From assembly GCA_030247885.1 (NCBI GenBank), contig JAPDRO010000031.1, forward strand, positions 1 to 64,000: a stretch of DNA of 64,000 bases, written 5' to 3'. Under the pieces are notes generated by a model. The model did no database searches. It saw only the letters and a list, made by a program, of their open reading frames with translations, and was not told the DNA's origin. How positions within the stretch are numbered: position 1 is the stretch's first letter; the number at the start of each line of letters is the position of its first letter. This stretch comes from Taxawa tesnikishii (nom. ined.) (lineage: Eukaryota; Ascomycota; Dothideomycetes; Dothideales). Shown one piece after another: positions 43,892 through 56,670 of this stretch. Both the position numbers and the translations under genes were made by a program.

Positions 43892-45582
43892 ATGTTATTA
43901 ACTTTATTATCTTATTTACTACTTTCAAATGCTCTAACCTCTAGAAAAGACAAATCTATCTTATTTTCAAGAATTGTAATGGTAACTTTAATCTCTATAT
44001 CTTTACTAAGTTTAAATAATTTATTTGTTTTAAGCTATGCTAAGGGTATAGGTTTATACGGGGGTTTGTTTCATGTAACAGCCATTACACAAAGCTTTGA
44101 TATGTTTATTTTTATCATTAGTTCAATTATATTAACTATAACATCTTTTTATCCTAGAAAAGTATATATACCAGAAGTCTCATTTCCTTCAATATTATAT
44201 TCAAATAAATTTGAATATAACAAAACACAAATCTCTAATAAAATGGCAGAACCTTTTAGAATAATTGAGTATTCTTTAATAATTGTTTTTGTTTTGAGTG
44301 GTGCAGTATTTTTAATGAGCTCAAGCGATCTGGTTTCCATATTTTTATCTATAGAACTTCAGAGTTATGGGTTATATATCCTTTCTACATTGTATAGAGA
44401 TTCAGAACATGCAACTAGAGGGGGTTAACTTATTTTTTACTAGGTGGATTATCTTCTTGTTTTATTTTATTAGGATCAAGTTTATTATATGCCAATTCAG
44501 GAACTACAAACCTTGAAGGTCTGTATGTAGTTAGTAATTTATCTGAAGTATACCCTGATTACTATAATGTATTATATTCATGATACAGTCCTTGATATAT
44601 AAATTTATCTTTAATAATCCTATCTGTAGGATTTTTATTTAAAATAAGTGCGGCTCCATTCCATTTTTGAAGTCCGGACGTATACGATGCTATACCTACT
44701 ATAGTAACAACTTTTGTTGCAATAATAGCCAAAATATCTATTTTTATTTTCTTTTTAGAATTGGTGTATTACACAGAAAGAAGTATTTTTTCTTTTACTT
44801 GAGTAAATTGTTTACTTATTAGTAGTTTATTTTCTTTAATAATAGGGTCAGTTCTAGGTCTGACTCAATTTAGAATAAAAAGATTGTATGCGTATAGTAC
44901 TATAAGCCATGTTGGGTTTATATTATTAGCTTTAAGTATAAATAGTATAGAGTCTATACAAGCATACATATTTTATATTATAACATATACACTTTCAAAT
45001 TTAAATGCTTTTATAATACTTGTAACTATTGGATTTTCTTTCTACCTTTATGTGTATAATGACGAAAACCATAAAGACAATTTAGAAGACAGAAACAATT
45101 CACCTATACAACTAGTTAGCCAAATCAAAGGTTACTTTTATATAAATACATATTTAGCTTTAAGCTTAGCAATAACACTTTTTTCATTTGTAGGTGTTCC
45201 TCCTCTAATTGGTTTTTTTGCTAAACAGATGGTGCTAAGTGCTGCTTTAGATAATGGTTACGTATTTATGGCTTTAGTGGCAATACTTACTAGTGTTATT
45301 TCAGCAGTTTATTATTTAAATGTAATAAAACAAATATTCTTCTTTAAAGATGATTATAAAATAAATCCCGCTTTAAAAAACATAAACTTAGAAGGTTATA
45401 TTTCTAATGCAAATAATAATAAAAAGGAAACGGTTAAATTTGAACTTAAAAACATAGTATTATCTAGCGCATTAACTATTAGTATCTCAATTCTAACTTT
45501 AATATTATTACTGTTTATATACATACCAAATGAGTGATTTAACTTAGCAAATATTTTAACTCTAATATTATTCAAGCCATAA
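43892..45582 (+). CDS. nad2: NADH dehydrogenase subunit 2
   Basis: Complex I antiporter-like subunit. It starts [20 protein letters not shown] one base after trnV; an in-frame GTG at 43868 inside trnV is less likely. Motifs include [35 protein letters not shown] and [11 protein letters not shown]. One base is missing near 44422-44428 (TRGG-LTYF), in both copies. TGA is read as Trp, including near the end (NEWFNLA). Restored length is 563 residues. The stop lies one base before the nad3 ATG. Confidence 0.95.
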
Positions 45583-45583
45583 A

Positions 45584-45958
45584 ATGACTAGCCAAACTTT
45601 TTTCTTTTTTTATACCTGTTCTGGCTTTTATTTTATTAGCTGTTAATATTATATTTGCTCCCCACAATCCATACCAGGAGAAGGATAGTGCATTTGAGTG
45701 TGGATTTCATTCATTTCTTGGCCAAAATAGAAGTGAATTTAGTATATCTTTCTTTATATTTGCTCTATTATTTTTATTATTTGATTTAGAAATCTTACTT
45801 GTATATCCTTATGTAGTTAGTAGTTACGTTAATGGAATATTTGGTTTAATTGTAATGCTTATTTTCTTTTAGTATTAACATTAGGTTTTGCATTTGAACT
45901 GGGAAAAAATGCATTACATATTGAGAGTAAACAGTCCAATTTTATAGCTAAAAACTAG
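45584..45958 (+). CDS. nad3: NADH dehydrogenase subunit 3
   Basis: Complex I subunit next to the quinone channel; about 124 residues. It starts MTSQTFFFF, followed by IPVLAFILLAVNIIFAPHNPYQ and the conserved loop with Cys (EKDSAFECGFHSFLGQNRS), then LFDLEILLVYP and ALHIESKQSNFIAKN. Two T-run faults break the frame: one near 45603-45609 shared with the right copy, and one at 45868-45871, where the right copy has the correct five T. Confidence 0.93.
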
Positions 45959-46023
45959 ATTAAATCTTCCCGTTTTTTATTTTATAGCTAAAAAGTAGAT
46001 TAAATCTCCCCGTTTTTTATTTT
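45936..46023. repeat. Tandem duplicate of the nad3 tail
   Basis: About 42 bp covering TTTATAGCTAAAAA(C/G)TAGATTAAATCT and CCCGTTTTTTATTTT occurs twice. The first copy contains the nad3 stop. Confidence 0.85.
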
Positions 46024-46075
46024 ACCTATATATTACATTAGTAACGTAATGTAAGGTAACATAATGTAAGATGAG

Positions 46076-46172
46076 TAACGTAAAATAATGAAACTCTATA
46101 TAACCTGAGATTATAACGTAAAATAATGAAACTTTATAAAACATTAGAGGACTAACGTAAAATAATGAAACT
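46076..46172. repeat. Three spaced copies of a 20-bp motif
   Basis: The motif AACGTAAAATAATGAAACT occurs three times at intervals of about 36 and 35 bp. Just before it, CATTAGTAACGTAATG (46033-46048) is a near-palindrome. Confidence 0.8.
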
Positions 46173-46203
46173 TTAAAAAAATAATTAAAGTTTTTAAAAA
46201 AAG

Positions 46204-46291
46204 AGAGAATTGGCTGAGTGGTCTATAGCGATAAGCTTGAAACTTATTTTAGTACAAACTACTAACATCCGTTCGAATCGGATATTCTCTG
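46204..46291 (+). tRNA. trnS(uga): tRNA-Ser (UGA)
   Basis: Class II. Acceptor AGAGAAT/ATTCTCT, anticodon arm ATAAG-CTTGAAA-CTTAT, long variable arm. Confidence 0.93.
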
Positions 46292-46302
46292 AATAATATA
46301 TA

Positions 46303-46375
46303 CGGGTCAGGGCCGGGTTGGTTAGGCGTCTCATTTGGGTTGAGGAGTAGTTATGTTCGAATCATAATGACCCGA
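46303..46375 (+). tRNA. trnP(ugg): tRNA-Pro (UGG)
   Basis: Acceptor CGGGTCA/TGACCCG, anticodon arm TCTCA-TTTGGGT-TGAGG. It lies upstream of rnl. Confidence 0.92.
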
Positions 46376-46489
46376 AAAAAAAAGCTTTTTAATAATTTAT
46401 ATAAATTTCATTAGTAATGTATTTGATATGTAATGTAAAATTTCATCATAACGCAAGGCTTTGGCTAAGCGTATGATGGCAAGTATATA

Positions 46490-49224
46490 AAGAAATTATT
46501 ATGGATAATTAGCTATATATCAAAAAGAGTGACTAAATTTGTTTTATCTTTTTTAGAACAAAACATGTACTTTTGGAGAAATCCTGTTAATAAACGAAGT
46601 GAATTGAAATATCTTAGTAACTTTAGGAAAAGAAATCAAACGAGATTCTATTATTAGTGTGAACGAAAGTAGAAAAGCCTGCAAAGTAAAATGGATTTAA
46701 ATCTGTTTGAATATAGGGAACCTTCCTCTAAGGCTAAAAATGATATATAAGCGATAGTGAAAAGTACCGTGAGGTAAAATTTGAAATAGTAATTTTATAA
46801 GCAGCTCGAGTGAAATTTAAATAAATAATAAGAGCGTACCTTTTGCATAATGGGTCAGCAAGTTAATTTTAGATGCAAGCAATGATTTTATGCGCTTTTC
46901 GCATAAAACTAGCTTAGATAAACCAATTATGAAAAAATGAATAAGTATCTAGAATTAGACCCGAAGGCTAGTGATCTTACCATGGTCAGGGTTATAAAAG
47001 CTCGAACGGGTTATCGTTGTATAGATATCCGAAGAATTGTGGTAAGTTAGTGAAAGACAAAACTGACTAGTATAGCTGGTTTTCCGCGAAACCTATATGA
47101 GTAGGTAATTTAATTAACATCTTAGCAGGTACAGAACTGTGATCTCGGACAATATCTTTTGATTTTGTCAACATCGGGGGGTTGTAGTGACTTTACCGGA
47201 GAGTATTTGCACTCGGAAGGGCAAAGATGAATGTTGAATAATCGGACATAGTGCGATAAGGTTGTATGTCTAAAGGGAAACAGCCCAGAACAAGAGTTAA
47301 GGTTCCAAAATTATTGTTGAGTGAAATTAAGGATGTTTTTTTTTAATACAATCAGGAAATAGGCTTAGAAGCGGCCATTTTTTGAAGACCTCGTAACAGA
47401 GCACTGATTAATTTTTTAGAAAAAAACACCGAAAATTTAACGGATCTAAACAATATACCGAAACCTTGTCCATAAATATAATATACTTATAATTCTATTT
47501 ATGGGGTAGCGGAACGTTGGGTAAATCTTAGATGTAATCTTTTTAAGGTTACATAGCCTTTTTATTAAGTTAGGTGTGATCTTTATTAAGGTTTATACAA
47601 AACTTTTTAAAAAATTAGATAACCCAAGTGAGAATGCTGACATGAGTAACGAAAAAGGAATATCCTCGCCTTAAGCTTATGGTATATTAATGAAGTAACG
47701 GCCTCTAAGTTTACTGACCTGCCCTAAAGGATTAAACGATGAGAAAATCTTAGGGGAAAAATCTTAATGAGGGTGAAAGCTTATTAAGATGTCTACAGGC
47801 TTAACCTAATTGAGTAAATTGGGTTCTGGAAAAAGCTTGTAGACGCTAACCATTGAAACATGGTACCTGATCTAACCGTACCTAGATACTATCACAAGTA
47901 AGCAAGTAGAGAATACAAAGGCGTTTGAGTGAACAATCATTAAGGAACTCGGCAAATTGACTACCGTAACTTCGGGATAAGGTGTGCCATTCTTCCTGAT
48001 TAATATCAGGTTAAGAATAGGAGGCATAGAATGGTGTTGTACGACTGTTTAATAAAAACACAGCACTCTGCAAAGATAAAATATCAAAGTATTGAGTGTG
48101 ATGTCTGCCCAATGTCGGCTGGATAACGGATTTACCTTGGTTTTTAACTGAGGTTTTGAAGGATACCCCGATTAATGGCGGCCTTACCTATGAGGGTCCT
48201 AAGGTAGCGAAATACCTTGGCCGTTAAATGCGGTCCTGCATGAATGACTTAACGATACAACAGCTGTCTCGATGATTGTCTCAGTGAAATTGGAATAGCA
48301 GTGCAGATACTGTTTACCTCTAGATAGACGAGAAGACCCTATGCAGCTTTACTGTTGCTAGTTATTGGATATGATCAAACAAGTTGTAGTGTATAAGGTA
48401 GTTGGTGAGATATAATTGAAACACCTTTACTTAGTTTATCATATCAGAGATTACAGATGAAAAGTGGGTATTTCGAAAAATATTTTTTGATGTAGTATTC
48501 ACCTAGTAGGTTAAGTCTCAATACTTATCCAAAAAGGAAGAGGGGATAGATGGTTTTTACCATTTAGACCGGGAAACAGTGGCTAGTAGACGGTTTATGC
48601 GGGGCACAGATCCCACAAAAAGTACCTGGGTATATCCAAAGTTCATATTGTAAATTTGCTGGCTTAGGCTAGCAATTAAACATGTATAGGCTGGTTTTCG
48701 CTTTGGCGTTAGCTTGTACTGCATGTTTTTTATTTTAGTTTGTTATATTTTATCCTAGTACATACTATGATAATCTATTCAGTTATATATCTATTAAGTT
48801 AGATTTATTATATTTATTTTAAGTAAGATTTTAACTATATGGTGAATAGATGTAAATAAAACATTAATTAATTGTAAAAAATTAGTATTGTTTTTACTTG
48901 TTTTATTTTTATGCTTTTAGATAATTATAAAACGACTTTTATATTTACTTATAAAGTTTAATGGCTAAATCTTGCTTTACTGTTTGACCTACAAGTCTAT
49001 CAGTCGCGTAAGCGGGGCATATGATCACAAGATGCATTAAGGAAAGGTCTTGGATTATAGAAAAAGTTACGCTAGGGATAACAGGCTAATTTGCGCAAGA
49101 GAGTACAAATTGAGTGCGCGGTTTGGCACCTCGATGTCGGCTTAGCTCATCCACATGAATGCAAAAATCATGAAGGGTTCGACTGTTCGTCGATTAAAGA
49201 GCTACATGAGCTGGGTTTAATACG
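46490..49224 (+). rRNA. rnl: Large-subunit rRNA, 5' part (domains I to V), version 1
   Basis: The 23S-like rRNA. Early landmark: AACGAAGTGAATTGAAATAT (46596-46615) and AGTAACTTTAGGAAAAGAAA. Later, GACCTCGTAACAGAGCACTG in domain II, GAGAATGCTGACATGAGTAA, and the peptidyl-transferase core with GGACAGAAAGACC-like and GGGTTCGACTGTTCG sequences near 49178. It stops at about E. coli 2592 at the N gap. The 5' end is approximate. At least four expansion segments differ in sequence and length from the copy at 49725-52640. A GC mini-element (TTCGCTTTGGCGTTAGC, 48698-48714) lies in a variable region, and 48720-49000 is a very AT-rich insertion-like expansion. Confidence 0.93.
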
Positions 49225-49724
49225 NNNNNNNNNNNNNNNNNNNNNNNNNNNNNNNNNNNNNNNNNNNNNNNNNNNNNNNNNNNNNNNNNNNNNNNNNNNN
49301 NNNNNNNNNNNNNNNNNNNNNNNNNNNNNNNNNNNNNNNNNNNNNNNNNNNNNNNNNNNNNNNNNNNNNNNNNNNNNNNNNNNNNNNNNNNNNNNNNNNN
49401 NNNNNNNNNNNNNNNNNNNNNNNNNNNNNNNNNNNNNNNNNNNNNNNNNNNNNNNNNNNNNNNNNNNNNNNNNNNNNNNNNNNNNNNNNNNNNNNNNNNN
49501 NNNNNNNNNNNNNNNNNNNNNNNNNNNNNNNNNNNNNNNNNNNNNNNNNNNNNNNNNNNNNNNNNNNNNNNNNNNNNNNNNNNNNNNNNNNNNNNNNNNN
49601 NNNNNNNNNNNNNNNNNNNNNNNNNNNNNNNNNNNNNNNNNNNNNNNNNNNNNNNNNNNNNNNNNNNNNNNNNNNNNNNNNNNNNNNNNNNNNNNNNNNN
49701 NNNNNNNNNNNNNNNNNNNNNNNN
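49225..49724. other. Assembly gap (500 N) inside rnl
   Basis: Second 500-N gap, again flanked by exact reverse complements and at the other side of the same rnl break. Confidence 0.99.
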
Positions 49725-52640
49725 CGTATTAAACCCAGCTCATGTAGCTCTTTAATCGACGAACAGTCGAACCCTTCATGATTTTTGCATTCATGTGGAT
49801 GAGCTAAGCCGACATCGAGGTGCCAAACCGCGCACTCAATTTGTACTCTCTTGCGCAAATTAGCCTGTTATCCCTAGCGTAACTTTTTCTATAATCCAAG
49901 ACCTTTCCTTAATGCATCTTGTGATCATATGCCCCGCTTACGCGACTGATAGACTTGTAGGTCAAACAGTAAAGCAAGATTTAGCCATTAAACTTTATAA
50001 GTAAATATAAAAGTCGTTTTATAATTATCTAAAAGCATAAAAATAAAACAAGTAAAAACAATACTAATTTTTTACAATTAATTAATGTTTTATTTACATC
50101 TATTCACCATATAGTTAAAATCTTACTTAAAATAAATATAATAAATCTAACTTAATAGATATATAACTGAATAGATTATCATAGTATGTACTAGGATAAA
50201 ATATAACAAACTAAAATAAAAAACATGCAGTACAAGCTAACGCCAAAGCGAAAACCAGCCTATACATGTTTAATTGCTAGCCTAAGCCAGCAAATTTACA
50301 ATATGAACTTTGGATATACCCAGGTACTTTTTGTGGGATCTGTGCCCCGCATAAACCGTCTACTAGCCACTGTTTCCCGGTCTAAATGGTAAAAACCATC
50401 TATCCCCTCTTCCTTTTTGGATAAGTATTGAGACTTAACCTACTAGGTGAATACTACATCAAAAAATATTTTTCGAAATACCCACTTTTCATCTGTAATC
50501 TCTGATATGATAAACTAAGTAAAGGTGTTTCAATTATATCTCACCAACTACCTTATACACTACAACTTGTTTGATCATATCCAATAACTAGCAACAGTAA
50601 AGCTGCATAGGGTCTTCTCGTCTATCTAGAGGTAAACAGTATCTGCACTGCTATTCCAATTTCACTGAGACAATCATCGAGACAGCTGTTGTATCGTTAA
50701 GTCATTCATGCAGGACCGCATTTAACGGCCAAGGTATTTCGCTACCTTAGGACCCTCATAGGTAAGGCCGCCATTAATCGGGGTATCCTTCAAAACCTCA
50801 GTTAAAAACCAAGGTAAATCCGTTATCCAGCCGACATTGGGCAGACATCACACTCAATACTTTGATATTTTATCTTTGCAGAGTGCTGTGTTTTTATTAA
50901 ACAGTCGTACAACATTATTTTATGTTTCCTCTTATCCTTAATTTAATTAAATCATACCTGTAAGGTATGTTAAACTAATGATAATGGCCCTCCTTATCCC
51001 GAAGTTACGGTAGTCAATTTGCCGAGTTCCTTAATGATTGTTCACTCAAACGCCTTTGTATTCTCTACTTGCTTACTTGTGATAGTATCTAGGTACGGTA
51101 TATAGAAAAACCTTATTATATTTACATTATATATTTGTATAATAGTCTTAATATATACAATAATGTAAAATATAAAAATAAAATATATCTTTTTTTTTTT
51201 TATAAAACTCTATTACATTCTATTTAAACTATGTAATCTTGAAAACTTGTAACAAGAAATTAGATAGTAAATACAATATAACATATTGAGCTTTATTCAT
51301 AAGACTATTAGTTTACATATATTTTATTTTAAGTAAAAAATTTTCCAGAACCTTTATTACTTATTAAAGGTTTTGTTTTTTACTATTAAGTATTTTTTAT
51401 AAAAATATCATCAAAATTACCTTTTGATTAATATATTTAGATACCGAAAATTAAATAAAATACCATAAGCTTAAGGCGAGGATATTCCTTTTTCGTTACT
51501 CATGTCAGCATTCTCTCTTGGATTATATTAATGGATTAATTTAATTTTATTTAGTTTATTAATAATCCATATTTATTATTTCTTAAATAAGAAATAATAA
51601 TTAATATTTATCCAATGTTCCGCTACCCCACATATACAATATTATTATTATATTAATGTGTACAAGGTTTCGGTATATTGTTTAGATCCGTTAAATTTTC
51701 GGTGTTTTTTTCTAAAAAATTAATCAGTGCTCTGTTACGAGGTCTTCAAAAAATGGCCGCTTCTAAGCCTATTTCCTGATTGTATTAAAAAAAAACATCC
51801 TTAATTTCACTCAACAATAATTTTGGAACCTTAACTCTTGTTCTGGGCTGTTTCCCTTTAGACATACAACCTTATCGCACTATGTCCGATTATTCAACAT
51901 TCATCTTTGCCCTTCCGAGTGCAAATACTCTCCGGTAAAGTCACTACAACCCCCCGATGTTGACAAAATCAAAAGATATTGTCCGAGATCACAGTTCTGT
52001 ACCTGCTAAGATGTTAATTAAATTACCTACTCATATAGGTTTCGCGGAAAACCAGCTATACTAGTCAGTTTTGTCTTTCACTAACTTACCACAATTCTTC
52101 GGATATCTATACAACGATAACCCGTTCGAGCTTTTATAACCCTGACCATGGTAAGATCACTAGCCTTCGGGTCTAATTCTAGATACTTATTCATTTTTTC
52201 ATAATTGGTTTATCTAAGCTAGTTTTATGCGAAAAGCGCATAAAATCATTGCTTGCATCTAAAATTAACTTGCTGACCCATTATGCAAAAGGTACGCTCT
52301 TATTATTTATTTAAATTTCACTCGAGCTGCTTATAAAATTACTATTTCAAATTTTACCTCACGGTACTTTTCACTATCGCTTATATATCATTTTTAGCCT
52401 TAGAGGAAGGTTCCCCTATATTCAAACAGATTTTAATCCATTTTACTTTTAACAAGTTTTGTTATTAGGCTTTTGTTATTTAGTTGACACCAAATAACAA
52501 TCTCGTTTGATTTCTTTTCCTAAAGTTACTAAGATATTTCAATTCACTTCGTTTATTAACAGGATTTCTCCAAAAGTACATGTTTTGTTCTAAAAAAGAT
52601 AAAACAAATTTAGTCACTCTTTTTGATATATAGCTAATTA
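49725..52640 (-). rRNA. rnl: Large-subunit rRNA, 5' part, version 2
   Basis: Mirror of 46490-49224 with an identical core. Different expansion segments lie at about 52440-52505, 51495-51665, 51095-51460 and 50915-50990. The segment at 51095-51460 is about 170 nt longer and much more AT-rich than its counterpart at 47700-47880. Confidence 0.93.
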
Positions 52641-52771
52641 TCCATAATAATTTCTTTATATACTTGCCATCATACGCTTAGCCAAAGCCTTGCGTTATGA
52701 TGAAATTTTACATTACATATCAAATACATTACTAATGAAATTTATATAAATTATTAAAAAGCTTTTTTTTT

Positions 52772-52844
52772 TCGGGTCATTATGATTCGAACATAACTAC
52801 TCCTCAACCCAAATGAGACGCCTAACCAACCCGGCCCTGACCCG
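52772..52844 (-). tRNA. trnP(ugg): tRNA-Pro (UGG), mirror copy
   Basis: Mirror of 46303-46375. Confidence 0.92.
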
Positions 52845-52855
52845 TATATATTATT

Positions 52856-52943
52856 CAGAGAATATCCGATTCGAACGGATGTTAGTAGTTTGTACTAAAA
52901 TAAGTTTCAAGCTTATCGCTATAGACCACTCAGCCAATTCTCT
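52856..52943 (-). tRNA. trnS(uga): tRNA-Ser (UGA), mirror copy
   Basis: Mirror of 46204-46291. Confidence 0.92.
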
Positions 52944-53188
52944 CTTTTTTTAAAAACTTTAATTATTTTTTTAAAGTTTCATTATTTTACGTTAGTCCTC
53001 TAATGTTTTATAAAGTTTCATTATTTTACGTTATAATCTCAGGTTATATAGAGTTTCATTATTTTACGTTACTCATCTTACATTATGTTACCTTACATTA
53101 CGTTACTAATGTAATATATAGGTAAAATAAAAAACGGGGAGATTTAATCTACTTTTTAGCTATAAAATAAAAAACGGGAAGATTTAAT

Positions 53189-53564
53189 CTAGTTTTTAGC
53201 TATAAAATTGGACTGTTTACTCTCAATATGTAATGCATTTTTTCCCAGTTCAAATGCAAAACCTAATGTTAATACTAAAAAGAAAATAAGCATTACAATT
53301 AAACCAAATATTCCATTAACGTAACTACTAACTACATAAGGATATACAAGTAAGATTTCTAAATCAAATAATAAAAATAATAGAGCAAATATAAAGAAAG
53401 ATATACTAAATTCACTTCTATTTTGGCCAAGAAATGAATGAAATCCACACTCAAATGCACTATCCTTCTCCTGGTATGGATTGTGGGGAGCAAATATAAT
53501 ATTAACAGCTAATAAAATAAAAGCCAGAACAGGTATAAAAAAAGAAAAAAGTTTGGCTAGTCAT
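53189..53564 (-). CDS. nad3: NADH dehydrogenase subunit 3 (mirror copy)
   Basis: Mirror of 45584-45958. The late T run has five T here and the C-terminal part (FFLVLTLGFAFELG) is in frame; the early T-run fault is shared. Confidence 0.93.
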
Positions 53565-53565
53565 T

Positions 53566-55256
53566 TTATGGCTTGAATAATATTAGAGTTAAAATATTTG
53601 CTAAGTTAAATCACTCATTTGGTATGTATATAAACAGTAATAATATTAAAGTTAGAATTGAGATACTAATAGTTAATGCGCTAGATAATACTATGTTTTT
53701 AAGTTCAAATTTAACCGTTTCCTTTTTATTATTATTTGCATTAGAAATATAACCTTCTAAGTTTATGTTTTTTAAAGCGGGATTTATTTTATAATCATCT
53801 TTAAAGAAGAATATTTGTTTTATTACATTTAAATAATAAACTGCTGAAATAACACTAGTAAGTATTGCCACTAAAGCCATAAATACGTAACCATTATCTA
53901 AAGCAGCACTTAGCACCATCTGTTTAGCAAAAAAACCAATTAGAGGAGGAACACCTACAAATGAAAAAAGTGTTATTGCTAAGCTTAAAGCTAAATATGT
54001 ATTTATATAAAAGTAACCTTTGATTTGGCTAACTAGTTGTATAGGTGAATTGTTTCTGTCTTCTAAATTGTCTTTATGGTTTTCGTCATTATACACATAA
54101 AGGTAGAAAGAAAATCCAATAGTTACAAGTATTATAAAAGCATTTAAATTTGAAAGTGTATATGTTATAATATAAAATATGTATGCTTGTATAGACTCTA
54201 TACTATTTATACTTAAAGCTAATAATATAAACCCAACATGGCTTATAGTACTATACGCATACAATCTTTTTATTCTAAATTGAGTCAGACCTAGAACTGA
54301 CCCTATTATTAAAGAAAATAAACTACTAATAAGTAAACAATTTACTCAAGTAAAAGAAAAAATACTTCTTTCTGTGTAATACACCAATTCTAAAAAGAAA
54401 ATAAAAATAGATATTTTGGCTATTATTGCAACAAAAGTTGTTACTATAGTAGGTATAGCATCGTATACGTCCGGACTTCAAAAATGGAATGGAGCCGCAC
54501 TTATTTTAAATAAAAATCCTACAGATAGGATTATTAAAGATAAATTTATATATCAAGGACTGTATCATGAATATAATACATTATAGTAATCAGGGTATAC
54601 TTCAGATAAATTACTAACTACATACAGACCTTCAAGGTTTGTAGTTCCTGAATTGGCATATAATAAACTTGATCCTAATAAAATAAAACAAGAAGATAAT
54701 CCACCTAGTAAAAAATAAGTTAACCCCCTCTAGTTGCATGTTCTGAATCTCTATACAATGTAGAAAGGATATATAACCCATAACTCTGAAGTTCTATAGA
54801 TAAAAATATGGAAACCAGATCGCTTGAGCTCATTAAAAATACTGCACCACTCAAAACAAAAACAATTATTAAAGAATACTCAATTATTCTAAAAGGTTCT
54901 GCCATTTTATTAGAGATTTGTGTTTTGTTATATTCAAATTTATTTGAATATAATATTGAAGGAAATGAGACTTCTGGTATATATACTTTTCTAGGATAAA
55001 AAGATGTTATAGTTAATATAATTGAACTAATGATAAAAATAAACATATCAAAGCTTTGTGTAATGGCTGTTACATGAAACAAACCCCCGTATAAACCTAT
55101 ACCCTTAGCATAGCTTAAAACAAATAAATTATTTAAACTTAGTAAAGATATAGAGATTAAAGTTACCATTACAATTCTTGAAAATAAGATAGATTTGTCT
55201 TTTCTAGAGGTTAGAGCATTTGAAAGTAGTAAATAAGATAATAAAGTTAATAACAT
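53566..55256 (-). CDS. nad2: NADH dehydrogenase subunit 2 (mirror copy)
   Basis: Mirror of 43892-45582, with the same single-base fault near 54720-54726. Confidence 0.95.
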
Positions 55257-55257
55257 G

Positions 55258-55330
55258 TAAGAAATAGGTGATTTGAACACCTAACCTCTCGTGTGTAAAA
55301 CGGTTGCTCTACCAATTGAGCTAATTTCTT
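55258..55330 (-). tRNA. trnV(uac): tRNA-Val (UAC), mirror copy
   Basis: Mirror of 43818-43890. Confidence 0.85.
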
Positions 55331-55339
55331 TTTTATTTT

Positions 55340-56530
55340 TTACAAGGTTGTATTTTTGTTCAAAGATGGTTTTTTATCATAGCTAGCTAATTCAACTAAA
55401 CTATTTTCAATAATACTAACTACAGGTACTATTACAAAGAAGTGTGCAAAGTATAAAACAGTTGAGATTTGTCCAAATTCAATAAATGGAGTTTCAACGT
55501 GTTTTGCACCTAATTGCATTAATACTAAGAAATTAGCAACAAAAATATAGAATGCTATTTTACTTAAAGGTCTAAATTGTATACCTCTACTTCTACTTAA
55601 ATCTGTAAATGGCATAGCTAATAATATTAAAATAGCTGAAAACATAGCAATAACACCTAATAATTTGTTAGGTATAGATCTTAAAATAGCATAGAAAGGT
55701 AATAAGTATCATTCCGGAACAATAGCAGGTGGAGTTTGCATTGGATTAGCCATAACATAATTTTCACTATCACCTAATGCGTTAGGCATGAAGAATACAA
55801 ATACAGATAATACTATAAAGAAAATAAATACAGTAACTAAATCTTTAAATACAAAGTAAGGAGCGAAAGGTAATCTATCATAATTACCAGAAATACCTAA
55901 AGGATTACCAGATCCTACAGTATCGTGCATTGCTATTAAATGCATTATTACTAATGCAGCTAAAACAAAAGGTAATAAGAAATGTAATGCAAAGAATCTA
56001 TTTAATGTAGCATTATTTACAGAGAAACCACCTCATATAAATTCAACTATATCTTGACCTATTCAAGGTATAGCACTCATAAGATTAGTAATAACTGTAG
56101 CACCTCATAAACTCATTTGACCATAAGGTAAAACATAACCTAAGAAAGCTGTAGCCATCATAACAATAAGAATTATTGTACCAATAGCTCATGTTAATGT
56201 TCTAGGTGATTTATAAGATCCATAATATAAACCTCTACCTATGTGTAAATACACTAAAAAGAAGAAAGCTGAAGCTGTATTAGAGTGTAAATAACGAACT
56301 AATCAACCATTATTTACGTCTCTCATAATATGTTCTACTGAATTAAATGCTTCTAATACACTAGGTGTATAGTGCATAGCTAATGTAACACCTGTTACTA
56401 TTTGTATTATTAAACATAGACCTAATAAAGATCCAAAGTTTCATAAATAACTTATATTAGCAGGTTGTGGTGAATCTATTACATATCCATTAGCTAAACT
56501 AATAAGAGGATGACTTTTTAAAATTCTCAT
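55340..56530 (-). CDS. cob: Cytochrome b (mirror copy, variant)
   Basis: Full 396-residue frame. Residues 99-122 read [19 protein letters not shown] and on, against [19 protein letters not shown] in the central copy, with about 30 changes in 85 nt (about 56160-56245) and identical flanks. The variant includes a TGA Trp. Confidence 0.97.
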
Positions 56531-56670
56531 TTTATTATATAGTTTACATTTATTTTTTCTAAAAATCTTTATATGCGTATGCGTATATATATTTAATTAA
56601 ACTTTACTTTTTATATATTATTTTATTCTATAATTTTATTTTAGCGTTTTTTTCTAAAAACCGTTAAAGT

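Noticed and set aside
44149-44340. 63-residue minus-strand frame inside nad2
   Set aside because: Shadow of the nad2 coding strand.
48720-49000. A small intron or ORF in rnl domain V
   Set aside because: It is AT-rich filler without group I or II core motifs and is the same in both rnl versions; more likely an expansion segment.
49091-49858. Two long open frames that run into the second gap
   Set aside because: They are rnl sequence read through runs of N; no protein is supported.
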